Source: an uncultured Clostridia bacterium (GTDB lineage: Bacteria > Bacillota > Clostridia > Oscillospirales > Ruminococcaceae). Taken from it: a DNA stretch of 43,191 nt. Made by a program: the position numbers and the translations under genes. The notes below the pieces were generated by a model. That model made no database searches, was not told the DNA's origin, and was given only the letters and a program-made list of their open reading frames with translations. This document shows, piece after piece, positions 18,404-27,354 of the stretch. Location of the stretch: NCBI GenBank assembly GCA_944385925.1, contig CALWZE010000024.1:1-43191 (forward strand), read 5' to 3'. The first letter of the stretch is position 1, and every line of letters begins with the position of its first letter.

Positions 18404-19269
18404 TGCGAATCGCCGAAGGCTGGAGCGATTATGAGCTGATCGACTGTTCGGGAAAGAACCGGCTGGAACGCTGGGGCGACATTGTCCTGGTGCGGCCTGA
18501 CCCGCAGGTGATCTGGAAAACCGAAAAGAAGAATCCGCTGTGGACCCGGGCGGACGCGATCTATCACCGTTCGGAATCCGGCGGCGGAAAATGGGAATAC
18601 CGCAGACGCCTTCCCGCTGAGTGGCAGATTTCCTGGAACGACAGCATGAAGCTGTGGGTGACCCCCACAAGCTTTAAGCATACCGGCGTCTTTCCGGAAC
18701 AGGCTGCAAACTGGTTGGTTTATCAGCGACTGATCCGTGCGGCCGGCCGTCCGATCCGGGTGCTGAACCTTTTCGGCTACACCGGCGCGGCAACCGTCGC
18801 CTGTTTGCAGGCGGGCGCGTTTGTCTGCCATGTGGACGCGAGCAAGGGAATGGTCGGCTGCGCGAAACGCAATGTAGAACTGAACGGATTGCAGGGCGAC
18901 AAGGTAAGGTATATTGTGGATGACTGCGCGAAGTTTGTCGCGCGGGAGATTCGCCGCGGCAATACCTATGATGGAATCATCATGGACCCGCCGAGCTATG
19001 GGCGCGGACCGAATGGGGAAATGTGGAAACTTGAGGACAGCGTTTATGATCTTGTCCAGCTGTGCCGGGGCGTACTTTCCAGGGAACCGCTCTTTTTTAC
19101 CTTGAATTCCTATACGGCGGGGCTTGCTCCCTCGGTGATGCAGTATATCGTAGCGGATGCGCTGTCCGGCTATGCCGGCAGCGTAACCAGCGATGAGCTT
19201 GGATTGAGGGTCAGCGAAAACGGTTTTGCGCTGCCGTGCGGCGCAACGACGATGTTTTGCGCCCAATGA
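18403..19269 (+). CDS. class I SAM-dependent methyltransferase, RlmI-like
   Basis: A 288-residue Rossmann-fold methyltransferase. SAM-binding motif I is VLNLFGYTGAATVACLQAGA, near residues 120-139. The acidic SAM-contact residue is in HVDASKGMV. The catalytic motif is MDPPSYGRG (DPPSY at 195-199), typical of the COG1092/RlmI group that methylates RNA cytosines. It lacks the N-terminal PUA domain of E. coli RlmI and instead has about 85 residues of its own type. Substrate is therefore only inferred (23S rRNA or another RNA). The ATG overlaps the glmM TAA by one base, so it is co-translated with glmM. Confidence 0.85.
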   Translation: MRIAEGWSDYELIDCSGKNRLERWGDIVLVRPDPQVIWKTEKKNPLWTRADAIYHRSESGGGKWEYRRRLPAEWQISWNDSMKLWVTPTSFKHTGVFPEQAANWLVYQRLIRAAGRPIRVLNLFGYTGAATVACLQAGAFVCHVDASKGMVGCAKRNVELNGLQGDKVRYIVDDCAKFVAREIRRGNTYDGIIMDPPSYGRGPNGEMWKLEDSVYDLVQLCRGVLSREPLFFTLNSYTAGLAPSVMQYIVADALSGYAGSVTSDELGLRVSENGFALPCGATTMFCAQ

Positions 19270-19360
19270 GAAAAAACGCCGTTCATGATCTCTTCATAAA
19301 TATGGGGTACACTATGGCAACGCTGTGGGCCTGCTGTACCGGATTAGAGGATATAAATCA

Positions 19361-20224
19361 GTGACCGAAAGAATTGAAACAGACAATATAATTGAATTTC
19401 ACGATGTGCATTTCCGGTATTCGCGGGAAACGCCGAAGGTGCTTGACGGCGTTACGCTGAATATCCCGCGCGGCCAGTTTGTGGCGGTGCTGGGTGCTAA
19501 CGGCAGCGGAAAATCGACTCTTGCAAAACACATGAACGCCATTTTGCTGCCAACAAGCGGCCGCGTTATCGCGAATGGTTATGACACGGCGGATGAGGAA
19601 GCTGTGCTCAAAATCCGCAAACGGGTGGGCATGGTCTTTCAGAACCCAGATAACCAGATCGTCGCAACGGTCGTTGAAGAGGATGTTGCCTTTGCGCTGG
19701 AGAATCTGGGCCTTGCTCCGGAGAAAATCCGTGCGCGTGTCGACGAGGCGCTGGAAGCGGTCAGCATGACCAAGCATGCAACCGAGGCGCCGCACAAGCT
19801 GTCGGGCGGGCAGAAACAGCGGGTTGCCATTGCGGGCGTACTCGCGATGCACCCGAAATGCATGGTGCTGGACGAGCCCACCGCTATGTTGGACCCGTTC
19901 GGCCGCCGCCGGGTAATGGATACGGTGAAAAAGCTGAACAAAGAACAGGGGATCACGGTTGTGCTGATTACCCATTACATGGAAGAGGCGGCCGAGGCTG
20001 ACCGAATCATTATCATGGATCACGGAAAGGTCGCGATGGACGGGGCGCCGCGCGAGGTGTTTTCGGACATCGAAAAGGTACGCTCACTGGAACTGGATGT
20101 TCCACCGACGACCGAACTGTGCGTAGCGCTTGCACAGCGCGGCGTGGACATCGCGCGGGATATTGTCTCGCCGGCTGACTGCGTTGAGCGGCTTGCGCAG
20201 CTTTTGGAGGACGCGAAACGATGA
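19361..20224 (+). CDS. ecfA1: ECF transporter ATPase A1
   Basis: A 287-residue ABC ATPase that powers energy-coupling-factor vitamin and metal transporters. Walker A is GANGSGKST at 45-53. The Q loop is MVFQNPDNQIVA, the signature is LSGGQKQRVAIAG, and Walker B is CMVLDEPTAMLDP. I choose GTG at 19361 because it has AGAGGA upstream and the usual short N terminus before the HFRY strand; a start 12 codons earlier is in frame but unsupported. The last bases overlap ecfA2 (ATGA). No substrate-binding S component is encoded nearby, so this is the shared core module. Confidence 0.93.
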   Translation: MTERIETDNIIEFHDVHFRYSRETPKVLDGVTLNIPRGQFVAVLGANGSGKSTLAKHMNAILLPTSGRVIANGYDTADEEAVLKIRKRVGMVFQNPDNQIVATVVEEDVAFALENLGLAPEKIRARVDEALEAVSMTKHATEAPHKLSGGQKQRVAIAGVLAMHPKCMVLDEPTAMLDPFGRRRVMDTVKKLNKEQGITVVLITHYMEEAAEADRIIIMDHGKVAMDGAPREVFSDIEKVRSLELDVPPTTELCVALAQRGVDIARDIVSPADCVERLAQLLEDAKR

Positions 20225-21096
20225 GTATAATCGAAACGCGCAATCTGGTTTATAAGTACGGCCTGGGAATGCCGGATGAAAAGACCGCGGTTGACGGCAT
20301 AAGCGTTGCATTTGAAAAAGGTGACTTTATCGGCGTTATCGGGCACACCGGCTCCGGAAAATCGACCTTTATTCAACATCTTAACGGCCTTTTGCAGCCC
20401 ACCGAGGGACAGGTGCTGATCGACGGCGAGGATATCTGGGCTAACAAGGAAAAACTCAGGGACTACCGTTTTCGGGTCGGCCTGGTTTTTCAATATCCGG
20501 AATACCAGCTTTTTGAAGAGACGATTTATCGGGACGTCGCGTTCGGACCGCGCAACATGGGGCTGAGCGACGAGGAGATCGACCGCCGGGTCCGCATGGC
20601 CTGCGACTTTGTCGGCATTGCAAGCGAACGGCTGGAAGATTCTCCCTTTGAACTGTCCGGAGGACAGAAGCGCAGGGTAGCAATTGCGGGCGTGCTTGCG
20701 ATGAATCCGGAAGTTCTGATTCTGGACGAGCCGACGGCCGGCCTTGATCCTGCGGGCTGCGACGAGATTCTGGGTGAAATCAAGAATTATCATGAAAAAA
20801 TGGGGACGACGGTCATTCTGGTTTCCCATTCAATGGACGATATTGCAAAGTACTGCAACAAGGTCCTGGTAATTAATGAGGGGAAGGTCTTTGCCTTCGA
20901 CGAAACACCGGAGGTCTTTTCCAGATCGGACGAGCTGGAGAGGATGGGGCTTGCGATACCGACAGTTACCGGTATTCTGCTGGCGCTGCGCCGCCGAGGT
21001 TTTTGGGTGGACACCGACGTTTATAACGTTGAGGACGCTGCCGACGCGATTGTGCGAGCGCTGGGCAAGGCTGGGAAGAGAGGTGGCCGACTGTGA
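20221..21096 (+). CDS. ecfA2: ECF transporter ATPase A2
   Basis: A 291-residue partner ATPase. Walker A is GHTGSGKST near residues 41-49. The Q loop is LVFQYPEYQLFEET, the signature is LSGGQKRRVAIAG, and Walker B is VLILDEPTAGLDP. The YPEYQLF segment is characteristic of EcfA2 as opposed to the NPDNQ of EcfA1. It overlaps ecfA1 and ecfT by four bases each, consistent with co-translation of the heterodimer with its membrane partner. Confidence 0.95.
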   Translation: MSIIETRNLVYKYGLGMPDEKTAVDGISVAFEKGDFIGVIGHTGSGKSTFIQHLNGLLQPTEGQVLIDGEDIWANKEKLRDYRFRVGLVFQYPEYQLFEETIYRDVAFGPRNMGLSDEEIDRRVRMACDFVGIASERLEDSPFELSGGQKRRVAIAGVLAMNPEVLILDEPTAGLDPAGCDEILGEIKNYHEKMGTTVILVSHSMDDIAKYCNKVLVINEGKVFAFDETPEVFSRSDELERMGLAIPTVTGILLALRRRGFWVDTDVYNVEDAADAIVRALGKAGKRGGRL

Positions 21097-21908
21097 TCAA
21101 GGATATTACTTTCGGTCAGTATATTTTCGGCCGCTCGGTCATTCACCGGCTTGACCCGCGGCTGAAAATACTCTGCACGATCCTCTTTATTATCATGCTC
21201 TTCGCCTCAACCAATCCGATCGGGATCGGCGTGACGATATTGTTTGTGGGGATCCTTTTTGCGGTCGCGAAAATACCGCTCAAACTGGTTGGAAAGAGCG
21301 TTAAACCGATTATTCCGATCATTATCTTTACCTCGGTGCTCAACATGTTTTTCATGACCGGCGATCCGATTTTCAGCTTCTGGATCTTCACGGTGACCCG
21401 GCAGGGCCTGATTTATGCGGCGATTCTGTCGCTGCGCATTCTCTGCCTTATTGCCGGCTCCTCGCTGCTGACCTATACGACTTCGCCGATCGAATTAACC
21501 GACGGCATTGAAAACCTGCTGTCTCCTTTAAAGAAATTCAAATTGCCGGTGCATGAGCTGGCGATGATGATGACAATCGCCCTGCGCTTTATTCCGAGCC
21601 TGATTGAAGAGACCGATAAAATAATGGCTGCACAAAAGTCCCGCGGCGCCAACCTTGATACGGGCAATTTTGCAACCAGGGTCAAGGCGCTGATCCCGGT
21701 TCTGGTGCCGCTGTTTATCTCCTCTTTCCGCCGGGCGGACGAGCTTGCGCTCGCAATGGAGTGCCGCTGCTATCACGGCGGCGAGGGCCGTACGAGGCTG
21801 AAGCGGCTTATGTTCCGCCGCATCGACCTCTGGGCAGCAATTGTCTTTCTGGCGGTTTTCTTTCCGGTCGTGCTGATCAACTATATTATTCCTCTGGCGG
21901 TGATTTAA
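21093..21908 (+). CDS. ecfT: ECF transporter transmembrane coupling protein T
   Basis: A 271-residue membrane protein with about five or six hydrophobic helices. The coupling-helix motifs that contact the two ATPases are visible as AAQKSRGANLDTG and LAMECRCYHGGEGRTRLK. It starts with GTG inside the ecfA2 stop (GTGA). It recruits interchangeable S components, none of which is in this window. Confidence 0.95.
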   Translation: MIKDITFGQYIFGRSVIHRLDPRLKILCTILFIIMLFASTNPIGIGVTILFVGILFAVAKIPLKLVGKSVKPIIPIIIFTSVLNMFFMTGDPIFSFWIFTVTRQGLIYAAILSLRILCLIAGSSLLTYTTSPIELTDGIENLLSPLKKFKLPVHELAMMMTIALRFIPSLIEETDKIMAAQKSRGANLDTGNFATRVKALIPVLVPLFISSFRRADELALAMECRCYHGGEGRTRLKRLMFRRIDLWAAIVFLAVFFPVVLINYIIPLAVI

Positions 21909-21921
21909 GATCAATTATCTG

Positions 21922-22650
21922 GTGACCATCCGCTTTGTCGGAACGAACTATTGCGGTTCACAGGTGCAGGCGCCCGGATTCCCGACAGTTCAGCTGGCTT
22001 TCCAGGACGCGCTGCAAGAGGTGCTTGGCGAGCGTCCGGATGTGAAATGCTGCTCCAGGACGGATTCCGGCGTGCATGCCAATCGTTACTGCATCAGTTT
22101 TGAGAGCGATGTTGCTGTTCCTGCCGGGCGGCTGCCGATCGCGCTGAACACCAAGCTTCCTCCCGATATTCGTGCGCTGGAAGCGCGTTTGGTGCCGCAA
22201 GGCTTTCACGCGAGGTATGATTGCCTGAAAAAGCGTTATATTTATAAAGTCTGGAATTCCCGGATCATGGACCCCTTTCTTTATGGGCGTGCGCATCAGT
22301 TTGTGCGTCCGATCGATACCGCAGCACTCGAGCAGATTGCGCAGGTCTTTGTGGGCACACATGACTTTGAAGCGATGAGCAGCAGTAAGCGGGATGCGGA
22401 AGACACTGTGCGCACGGTGTATGAATTTCATGTTACCCGCCGGGGAGAACTGGTGATCTTTTCGGTTACGGCGGACGGCTTTTTATATAACATGGTTCGT
22501 ATTATGGTCGGTACGCTGCTCAATGCCGCGCGCGGCAGACTCACCGCAGAGGAGATTGAACAGGTAATGCGCAGCAAAAAAAGAATCAATCTTTGCATGA
22601 CAGCGCCGGCTGAGGGACTGTATCTGGACGAGGTTTTTTACCCGCTTTGA
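21922..22650 (+). CDS. truA: tRNA pseudouridine synthase TruA-like, divergent
   Basis: About 242 residues. TruA converts uridine to pseudouridine at positions 38-40 of the tRNA anticodon arm. The catalytic aspartate is in CCSRTDSGVHANRY, and the conserved KKRYIYKVWNS, HDFEAMSS and DGFLYNMVRIMVGTLL segments are present. The N terminus is unusual: family members read YDGTxYxGWQ, but here it is FVGTNYCGSQ. The only ordinary start codon is GTG 21922, which cuts off about four residues expected before the first strand. Upstream codons in frame (AAG ATC AAT TAT CTG, encoding KINYL) match the family, suggesting a non-standard start such as CTG or ATC. There is only a weak ribosome site. Confidence 0.85.
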   Translation: MTIRFVGTNYCGSQVQAPGFPTVQLAFQDALQEVLGERPDVKCCSRTDSGVHANRYCISFESDVAVPAGRLPIALNTKLPPDIRALEARLVPQGFHARYDCLKKRYIYKVWNSRIMDPFLYGRAHQFVRPIDTAALEQIAQVFVGTHDFEAMSSSKRDAEDTVRTVYEFHVTRRGELVIFSVTADGFLYNMVRIMVGTLLNAARGRLTAEEIEQVMRSKKRINLCMTAPAEGLYLDEVFYPL

Positions 22651-22736
22651 TTCTGAAAACGGCCTGATGCACTTAAATATTTTTCAGGCTGGAAATTCTG
22701 CGCTTAGGGCGCGCATAAACATAGGCAGGAGAGGCT

Positions 22737-23927
22737 ATGCAGGACGAAATCGCCGCGGCAAGGCGCAAAAAAAGAAGAAGATACCATCTGCGGCGTCTGG
22801 TGCGTTTTTTGACCGCTTTGGTCGTTGTGCTGATTTCGATCGTACTGGTCAATACGGTAACCCTGACGACCTGGAAAGACCTGAAAGACGGCGTGCGGAC
22901 CTTTTTTACCCTTGCGGGCGGGTATCCGGCGGAGCTCGGTGCCTCAACGCCACTGCAGGCGGCCCAAATGAGCCGCGCGTATGCGGTCGTAACCGATACC
23001 GAATTTATAATCAAGTCAAAGAGCGGCGCAGACCTCCTGCGGGAGCAGCATGGATATGTTTCTCCCAGTCTGGTTGCGGCCGAAAACAGGGCTGTGCTTT
23101 ACAACCGCGGCAGCATGGATGTCCGTGTCTATAATCGTTCCGAGCTGATTGCGGAATTGAAAGCGGATAACGCGATCATTGACGCAGATATCGCGTCTAA
23201 CGGCACGCTGGTGATCCTGAGTGAAAGCGATCGGTTCCGTTCCCAGTTGTCTGTGTATTTGAACGGAAAGTATGAGAAGGCGATGAGCTGGCGCGGTGCG
23301 AGCGGATTCCCGATTTGCTGCGCTGTCAGCGAGAACGGTGCGAGTGCAGCTGTTGCCAGCGCTGTTACGCTTAACGGCATAATGTACACGCAGATCACCT
23401 CGCTCAATCTTTCCAAGCAAACCGAGCGCTATCAGGTCGGGGAAATAGAAGGACTGGTTGCAGGCCTGTTCTGTGACAATGACGGCTCGGTTACGGTCAT
23501 TACCGACTCGCAGGCCGTGCTTCTTGACAGCAGCGGGACAGTGAAAAACAGTTACGCCTACGGGGTTACCCCGCTCCTTTTTGTGGCGCGTGATGAAGGA
23601 AACCGAATTGCGCTGGGATTCGGCGACAACAGCCGCGCGGATATCAACAGCATAGCGATATTGGATCGCTCGCTTAAAGAAGTTTCGGTTATTGCACAGT
23701 GTGGTATAATAAAAGATATATATCTCGCTTCCAACAAAGTTTTTGTGCTTGGAAGTCAGACCGTAGGGGAGTATTCCCTGTCCGGCAAGCTCCAAAAAGT
23801 ATATGACGCCGACCCCAGAGCCATTGGGCTTGTGGAATTTAATCGCGCGATTGAAATCCTGCCGGATCGTGCGCAACGTCTTGAGGTCCATAAAACGGAG
23901 GAAGAAAATGACGTGGCTGATTCTTGA
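22737..23927 (+). CDS. DUF5711 family membrane-anchored protein
   Basis: A 396-residue protein with a basic N terminus (ARRKKRRRYHLRRL), one membrane helix (about 23-43: FLTALVVVLISIVLVNTVTL), and then about 350 residues of short repeating beta-strand patterns (TDTEFIIKSKSGADLL, NRAVLYNRGSMDVRVYN, NGTLVILSESDRF, TVITDSQAVLLDSSG). These suggest a beta-propeller outside the membrane. This matches DUF5711, a Clostridia family of unknown function. A GGAGAGG site precedes the ATG. The C-terminal 20 bases overlap the CvpA-family gene, so the two are coupled. Confidence 0.75.
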   Translation: MQDEIAAARRKKRRRYHLRRLVRFLTALVVVLISIVLVNTVTLTTWKDLKDGVRTFFTLAGGYPAELGASTPLQAAQMSRAYAVVTDTEFIIKSKSGADLLREQHGYVSPSLVAAENRAVLYNRGSMDVRVYNRSELIAELKADNAIIDADIASNGTLVILSESDRFRSQLSVYLNGKYEKAMSWRGASGFPICCAVSENGASAAVASAVTLNGIMYTQITSLNLSKQTERYQVGEIEGLVAGLFCDNDGSVTVITDSQAVLLDSSGTVKNSYAYGVTPLLFVARDEGNRIALGFGDNSRADINSIAILDRSLKEVSVIAQCGIIKDIYLASNKVFVLGSQTVGEYSLSGKLQKVYDADPRAIGLVEFNRAIEILPDRAQRLEVHKTEEENDVADS

Positions 23928-24567
23928 TCTGATTCTAATAATAATCGTGGCAGCCTGCTTTATTGCAAATTACAAGCGCGGGTTTGTCAGTGCGTTGATC
24001 GGCATTGCTTCGGTCATCCTGTCGCTGCTGCTTGCATTTTACCTGAGCAACCGGCTAACTGAACCGGTTTATGAGGCTTTTGTAAGAGAGAACCTGATTC
24101 AAAGCGTCAGCGAGCGCATGGAAGAGGGCGACGATATGCTGGATGCAGCAGGCGGACTGCTGGGCGGGCTGCTGAGCGGCGACGAATCTATGCAGCAGAA
24201 TTTACAGCAGGCTGGTGCCAGCGCGGAAATGATTGTGGACAACGCACTTGCAAATCCTGCAAAATCTGCTATCCGCACAGCTTTGCTGCTGATTATCTAT
24301 ATAATCGCGTCGCTGATTTTGCGGTTTGTTGCCCGGGCGTTTCAAAAGCTCAATAAGGTGCCGCTGCTTGGCGGTGTAAACAAATTGCTTGGCGGCGTTC
24401 TGGGTCTTGGTATTGGGCTGGTTTATGCGTTTTTGTTTGTCTCTTTGTGCGCTTTGATAATAAGCGTGTCGGCAAATACGCTTACGTGGCTTAATATCGG
24501 CATTATCGAAAAAACAAAATTGGTGTCTCTTTTTTATCCGCACAACCTGATTGCGGCGCTTGTCTGA
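23908..24567 (+). CDS. CvpA family membrane protein
   Basis: A 219-residue protein with about four hydrophobic helices: WLILDLILIIIVAACFIAN, an adjacent segment ALIGIASVILSLLLAFYL, a third near residues 118-140, and a fourth near residues 160-190. The N-terminal pattern with NYKRGFVSALIG is typical of the CvpA/colicin V production family, whose molecular role is unclear. The start is the ATG at 23908, set by ACGGAGGAAGAAA; a longer frame upstream is part of the preceding gene's overlap. It is translationally coupled to the DUF5711 gene and followed 40 bases later by the ClpE-like gene. Confidence 0.8.
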   Translation: MTWLILDLILIIIVAACFIANYKRGFVSALIGIASVILSLLLAFYLSNRLTEPVYEAFVRENLIQSVSERMEEGDDMLDAAGGLLGGLLSGDESMQQNLQQAGASAEMIVDNALANPAKSAIRTALLLIIYIIASLILRFVARAFQKLNKVPLLGGVNKLLGGVLGLGIGLVYAFLFVSLCALIISVSANTLTWLNIGIIEKTKLVSLFYPHNLIAALV

Positions 24568-24607
24568 CGAGCCGCGCTATCAACCATTTCAGAGGAAATT
24601 TTTGCCT

Positions 24608-26902
24608 ATGCTTTGTTCAAGATGCAAAAAACGCCCCGCCGTCGTCTTTATGACCCGCATGGAGGGTGACAAAACCATTAATGAGGGCCTTTGTCTGGTC
24701 TGCGCCAAGGAACTTGGACTGAAACCGATCGACGACATGATGAAGCGTTTCGGTATCAGTGATGAAGATCTTGAGAATTTTTCAGATCAGTTTATGATGC
24801 CGGGCGACGAGAGCGCAATGGAAAATTCGGACGGGGATTTTGAGGCCGGAGGGTCTCCGACTTTCCCGAATATTTTTCAGAATCTATTTGGCCAGCTTGG
24901 TTCCAACCGTCCGGAAAAGGATGGCCAGAATGCGGATGCCGGACAAAAAGCGCCCAATCGGCGCAAGGAAGCAAAGAAGGAAGAGCCAAAGCGCAAATTC
25001 CTGGATAATTACGGCGATAATCTGACCAAAAAAGCGCGGGAAGGGAAGCTGGACCGCATTATCGGCCGTGATAAGGAAATTTACCGCACCCTTCAAATCC
25101 TTTGCAGGCGGCAGAAGAACAATCCCTGCCTGATCGGCGAGGCAGGTGTCGGCAAAACCGCGATTGCCGAGGGAATTGCGCTGCGCATTGCTTCGGGAGA
25201 TGTGCCGGCCAAAATGCGTGATAAGGAAATTTATCTGCTGGATCTGACCTCTCTGGTTGCCGGAACTCAGTTCCGTGGTCAGTTTGAGAGCAGGGTCAAA
25301 GGGCTCATCAACGAGGTGAAGGCTGCGGGCAATATTATCCTGTTTATCGATGAGATTCATAACCTTACCGGCGCCGGAGACGCAGACGGTGCGATGAGCG
25401 CCGCTAATATTCTCAAGCCCGCGCTCTCACGCGGCGAGATTCAGGTGATCGGCGCTACGACTTTCGGCGAATACCGGAAATATATCGAAAAGGACCAGGC
25501 GCTGGAACGGCGCTTCCAACCGGTACGAATCGAGGAACCCTCTATCGAGGACACGGTCGAGATGCTGAAGGGCATCAAGGAGTATTACGAAAACTACCAC
25601 AGCGTTAAAATAAGCGATGCCACGGTCGAGCTGGTCGTGACATTGTCGGAACGGTATATCTCCGACCGTTTTTTGCCGGACAAAGCGATCGATCTGCTGG
25701 ACGAGGCGGCTGCCTGCCGTGCGCTGCGCTGCCCGGAACTTGCAGAGTATCAGCAGCTGCAAAAGCGCGTTGAACAGCTGGAGCAGGAAGAAAAGCAGGA
25801 AACCGAAAGCGAAGAACCGGATTACGAGAAAATTGCCAAACTGAAAAGTGAATCCATGCAGGCGGCTGAACGGCTGGAGGCCCTGCGGCCCGCAGTGGAA
25901 GATCTGGAGGTCGAAACAGAAGACCTTTCTAAGGTGATCGAACTCTGGACCGGCATTCCGGCCAATAAGATTCAGAAGAGCGAGTATAAAAAGGTTGCCG
26001 GTCTTGAAGAGGCAATGAAGAAGAGAATCATCGGTCAGGATGAGGCGGTACACCTTGTTGCCAATGCCATTAAGCGCTCTCGGGTTGGATTGAACAAGCG
26101 CCGCCGCCCGGCATCCTTTATCTTTGTCGGGCCGACCGGCGTCGGCAAGACCGAGTTGGTCAAAGTGCTGGCAGGCGAGCTGTTTGATTCAGTAGATCCG
26201 CTGATTCGGCTGGATATGTCGGAGTATATGGAGAAGCACACGGTGGCGCGTCTGATTGGATCCCCGCCAGGTTATGTGGGCTATGACGAAGCCGGCCAAC
26301 TGACCGAAAAGGTGCGCCGCAGGCCCTATAGCGTTGTGCTGTTTGATGAGATTGAAAAGGCACATCCCGACGTGATGAATCTCCTTTTGCAGATTCTGGA
26401 TGAGGGCAGAGTCACCGATGGACAGGGCCGCACGGTCAATTTTGAAAACACGGTCATCTGCATGACCTCCAATGCCGGAAGTACCGACACAACCAGCTTT
26501 GCCGGATTTGGTAAATCGCTTGGCGATATGACGGCTGAGCGTTCGCTGAAAGCGCTGAACGATTTCCTTAGACCTGAATTCCTTGCACGTGTCGATGAAG
26601 TTGTGGTTTTCAAACCGCTTTCCGCAGAGAGCATGCGGAAAATTGCGTCGCTGATGCTGGAAGAGATGCGGGAGCCGCTGCTTGAGAAAATGGTTTTGCT
26701 GAATTACGATGACGCGGCGTTGGACGCGCTTGCGGAATTGTCTAACGGCGGCCGTTTTGGAGCACGCGATCTGCGCCGCACAATCCGCAAGGAAGTGGAG
26801 GACAAAGTTGCCGAGCTGTTGGTCGATCGCGCGGATAATCCTCCGAAGGCAGTTCGGATTTCGGCTCAGGACGGAAAAATCTGTGTTACGGGCGAAGATT
26901 AA
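24608..26902 (+). CDS. ClpE-like ATP-dependent Clp protease ATP-binding subunit with N-terminal zinc finger
   Basis: A 764-residue Hsp100 unfoldase. A four-cysteine zinc finger (C3, C6, C29, C32: [10 protein letters not shown] and [10 protein letters not shown]) like that of ClpE/McsA is followed by a charged low-complexity linker (about 60-130) instead of the double Clp-N repeats of ClpC. The first AAA+ module has Walker A GEAGVGKT (177-184) and Walker B ILFIDE. A coiled middle domain (about 380-430) is rich in Glu, Gln and Lys. The second module has GPTGVGKT (508-515) and [14 protein letters not shown]. The start is ATG 24608, with GAGGAAA upstream; the frame extends further but lacks support. 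It likely unfolds substrates for ClpP. clpE is the closest name, but clpC-type naming is also common. Confidence 0.9.
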   Translation: MLCSRCKKRPAVVFMTRMEGDKTINEGLCLVCAKELGLKPIDDMMKRFGISDEDLENFSDQFMMPGDESAMENSDGDFEAGGSPTFPNIFQNLFGQLGSNRPEKDGQNADAGQKAPNRRKEAKKEEPKRKFLDNYGDNLTKKAREGKLDRIIGRDKEIYRTLQILCRRQKNNPCLIGEAGVGKTAIAEGIALRIASGDVPAKMRDKEIYLLDLTSLVAGTQFRGQFESRVKGLINEVKAAGNIILFIDEIHNLTGAGDADGAMSAANILKPALSRGEIQVIGATTFGEYRKYIEKDQALERRFQPVRIEEPSIEDTVEMLKGIKEYYENYHSVKISDATVELVVTLSERYISDRFLPDKAIDLLDEAAACRALRCPELAEYQQLQKRVEQLEQEEKQETESEEPDYEKIAKLKSESMQAAERLEALRPAVEDLEVETEDLSKVIELWTGIPANKIQKSEYKKVAGLEEAMKKRIIGQDEAVHLVANAIKRSRVGLNKRRRPASFIFVGPTGVGKTELVKVLAGELFDSVDPLIRLDMSEYMEKHTVARLIGSPPGYVGYDEAGQLTEKVRRRPYSVVLFDEIEKAHPDVMNLLLQILDEGRVTDGQGRTVNFENTVICMTSNAGSTDTTSFAGFGKSLGDMTAERSLKALNDFLRPEFLARVDEVVVFKPLSAESMRKIASLMLEEMREPLLEKMVLLNYDDAALDALAELSNGGRFGARDLRRTIRKEVEDKVAELLVDRADNPPKAVRISAQDGKICVTGED

Positions 26903-26924
26903 TAGCACTTACAATTAACGGTGA

Positions 26925-26976
26925 ACCGGTTCGTTAAGGGGAAGGCGGCACGCTCCCTTTAGCGGACCGGTTTTTG
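26925..26976 (+). terminator. intrinsic terminator after the ClpE-like gene
   Basis: ACCGGTTCGTTAAGGG pairs imperfectly with CCCTTTAGCGGACCGGT, followed by TTTTTGTG. It closes the long plus-strand run that begins at ruvC. Confidence 0.88.
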
Positions 26977-27354
26977 TGTGTCGGGGACTGTTTTCCAGGA
27001 TTTATCTTTTGCCATTTAAACGGAGGCTTTTATTGAATCGTGATTTCGTCTTAATGATATTCGTCTTGCGAAAATCAATGATAAAAATACTGAAAAATAT
27101 CAGCCTGCGACCGTGACAGCCAGAGCTACATGTTAGAAATGCGTAAAGTCGCTGTAACCAATTTGAAAAGAACAGGTAAGAAGAATCCGAAAAGTCAGAC
27201 AAACTGGAATACTCTGCACAGCGCTGATTGTCGGTCTTTGAGAATTTTGCCGAAATTGGCTGCAATATGACACATGTCATATTTGCGAAGCGGCAATTGT
27301 GTTAAATTTTAATTGTCGAAAAGCTATCGAACATATGAGGAAAGGAAAAAAGAA
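26977..27354. other. non-coding leader region upstream of the nucleoside importer operon
   Basis: No supported gene. A minus-strand frame at 27002-27280 has no ribosome site and an odd composition. The notable element is a perfect palindrome at 27264-27283. No clear purine riboswitch signature is seen. TTGCGA at 27283-27288 could serve as a -35, but no well-spaced -10 follows. Confidence 0.5.
27264..27283. repeat. 20-base palindrome, candidate operator for the importer operon
   Basis: AATATGACA and TGTCATATT are exact inverted copies separated by CA. The site is 72 bases before the lipoprotein start codon. Its symmetry and place suggest a dimeric regulator site; the regulator is unknown. Confidence 0.45.

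Noticed and set aside
27002-27280. A 92-codon minus-strand frame in the leader of the nucleoside importer
   Set aside because: No ribosome site, no family resemblance, and it overlaps the palindrome that looks regulatory.
26977-27354. Possible purine riboswitch before the nucleoside lipoprotein
   Set aside because: I looked for the conserved purine-aptamer loops and did not find them; only a palindrome is present.
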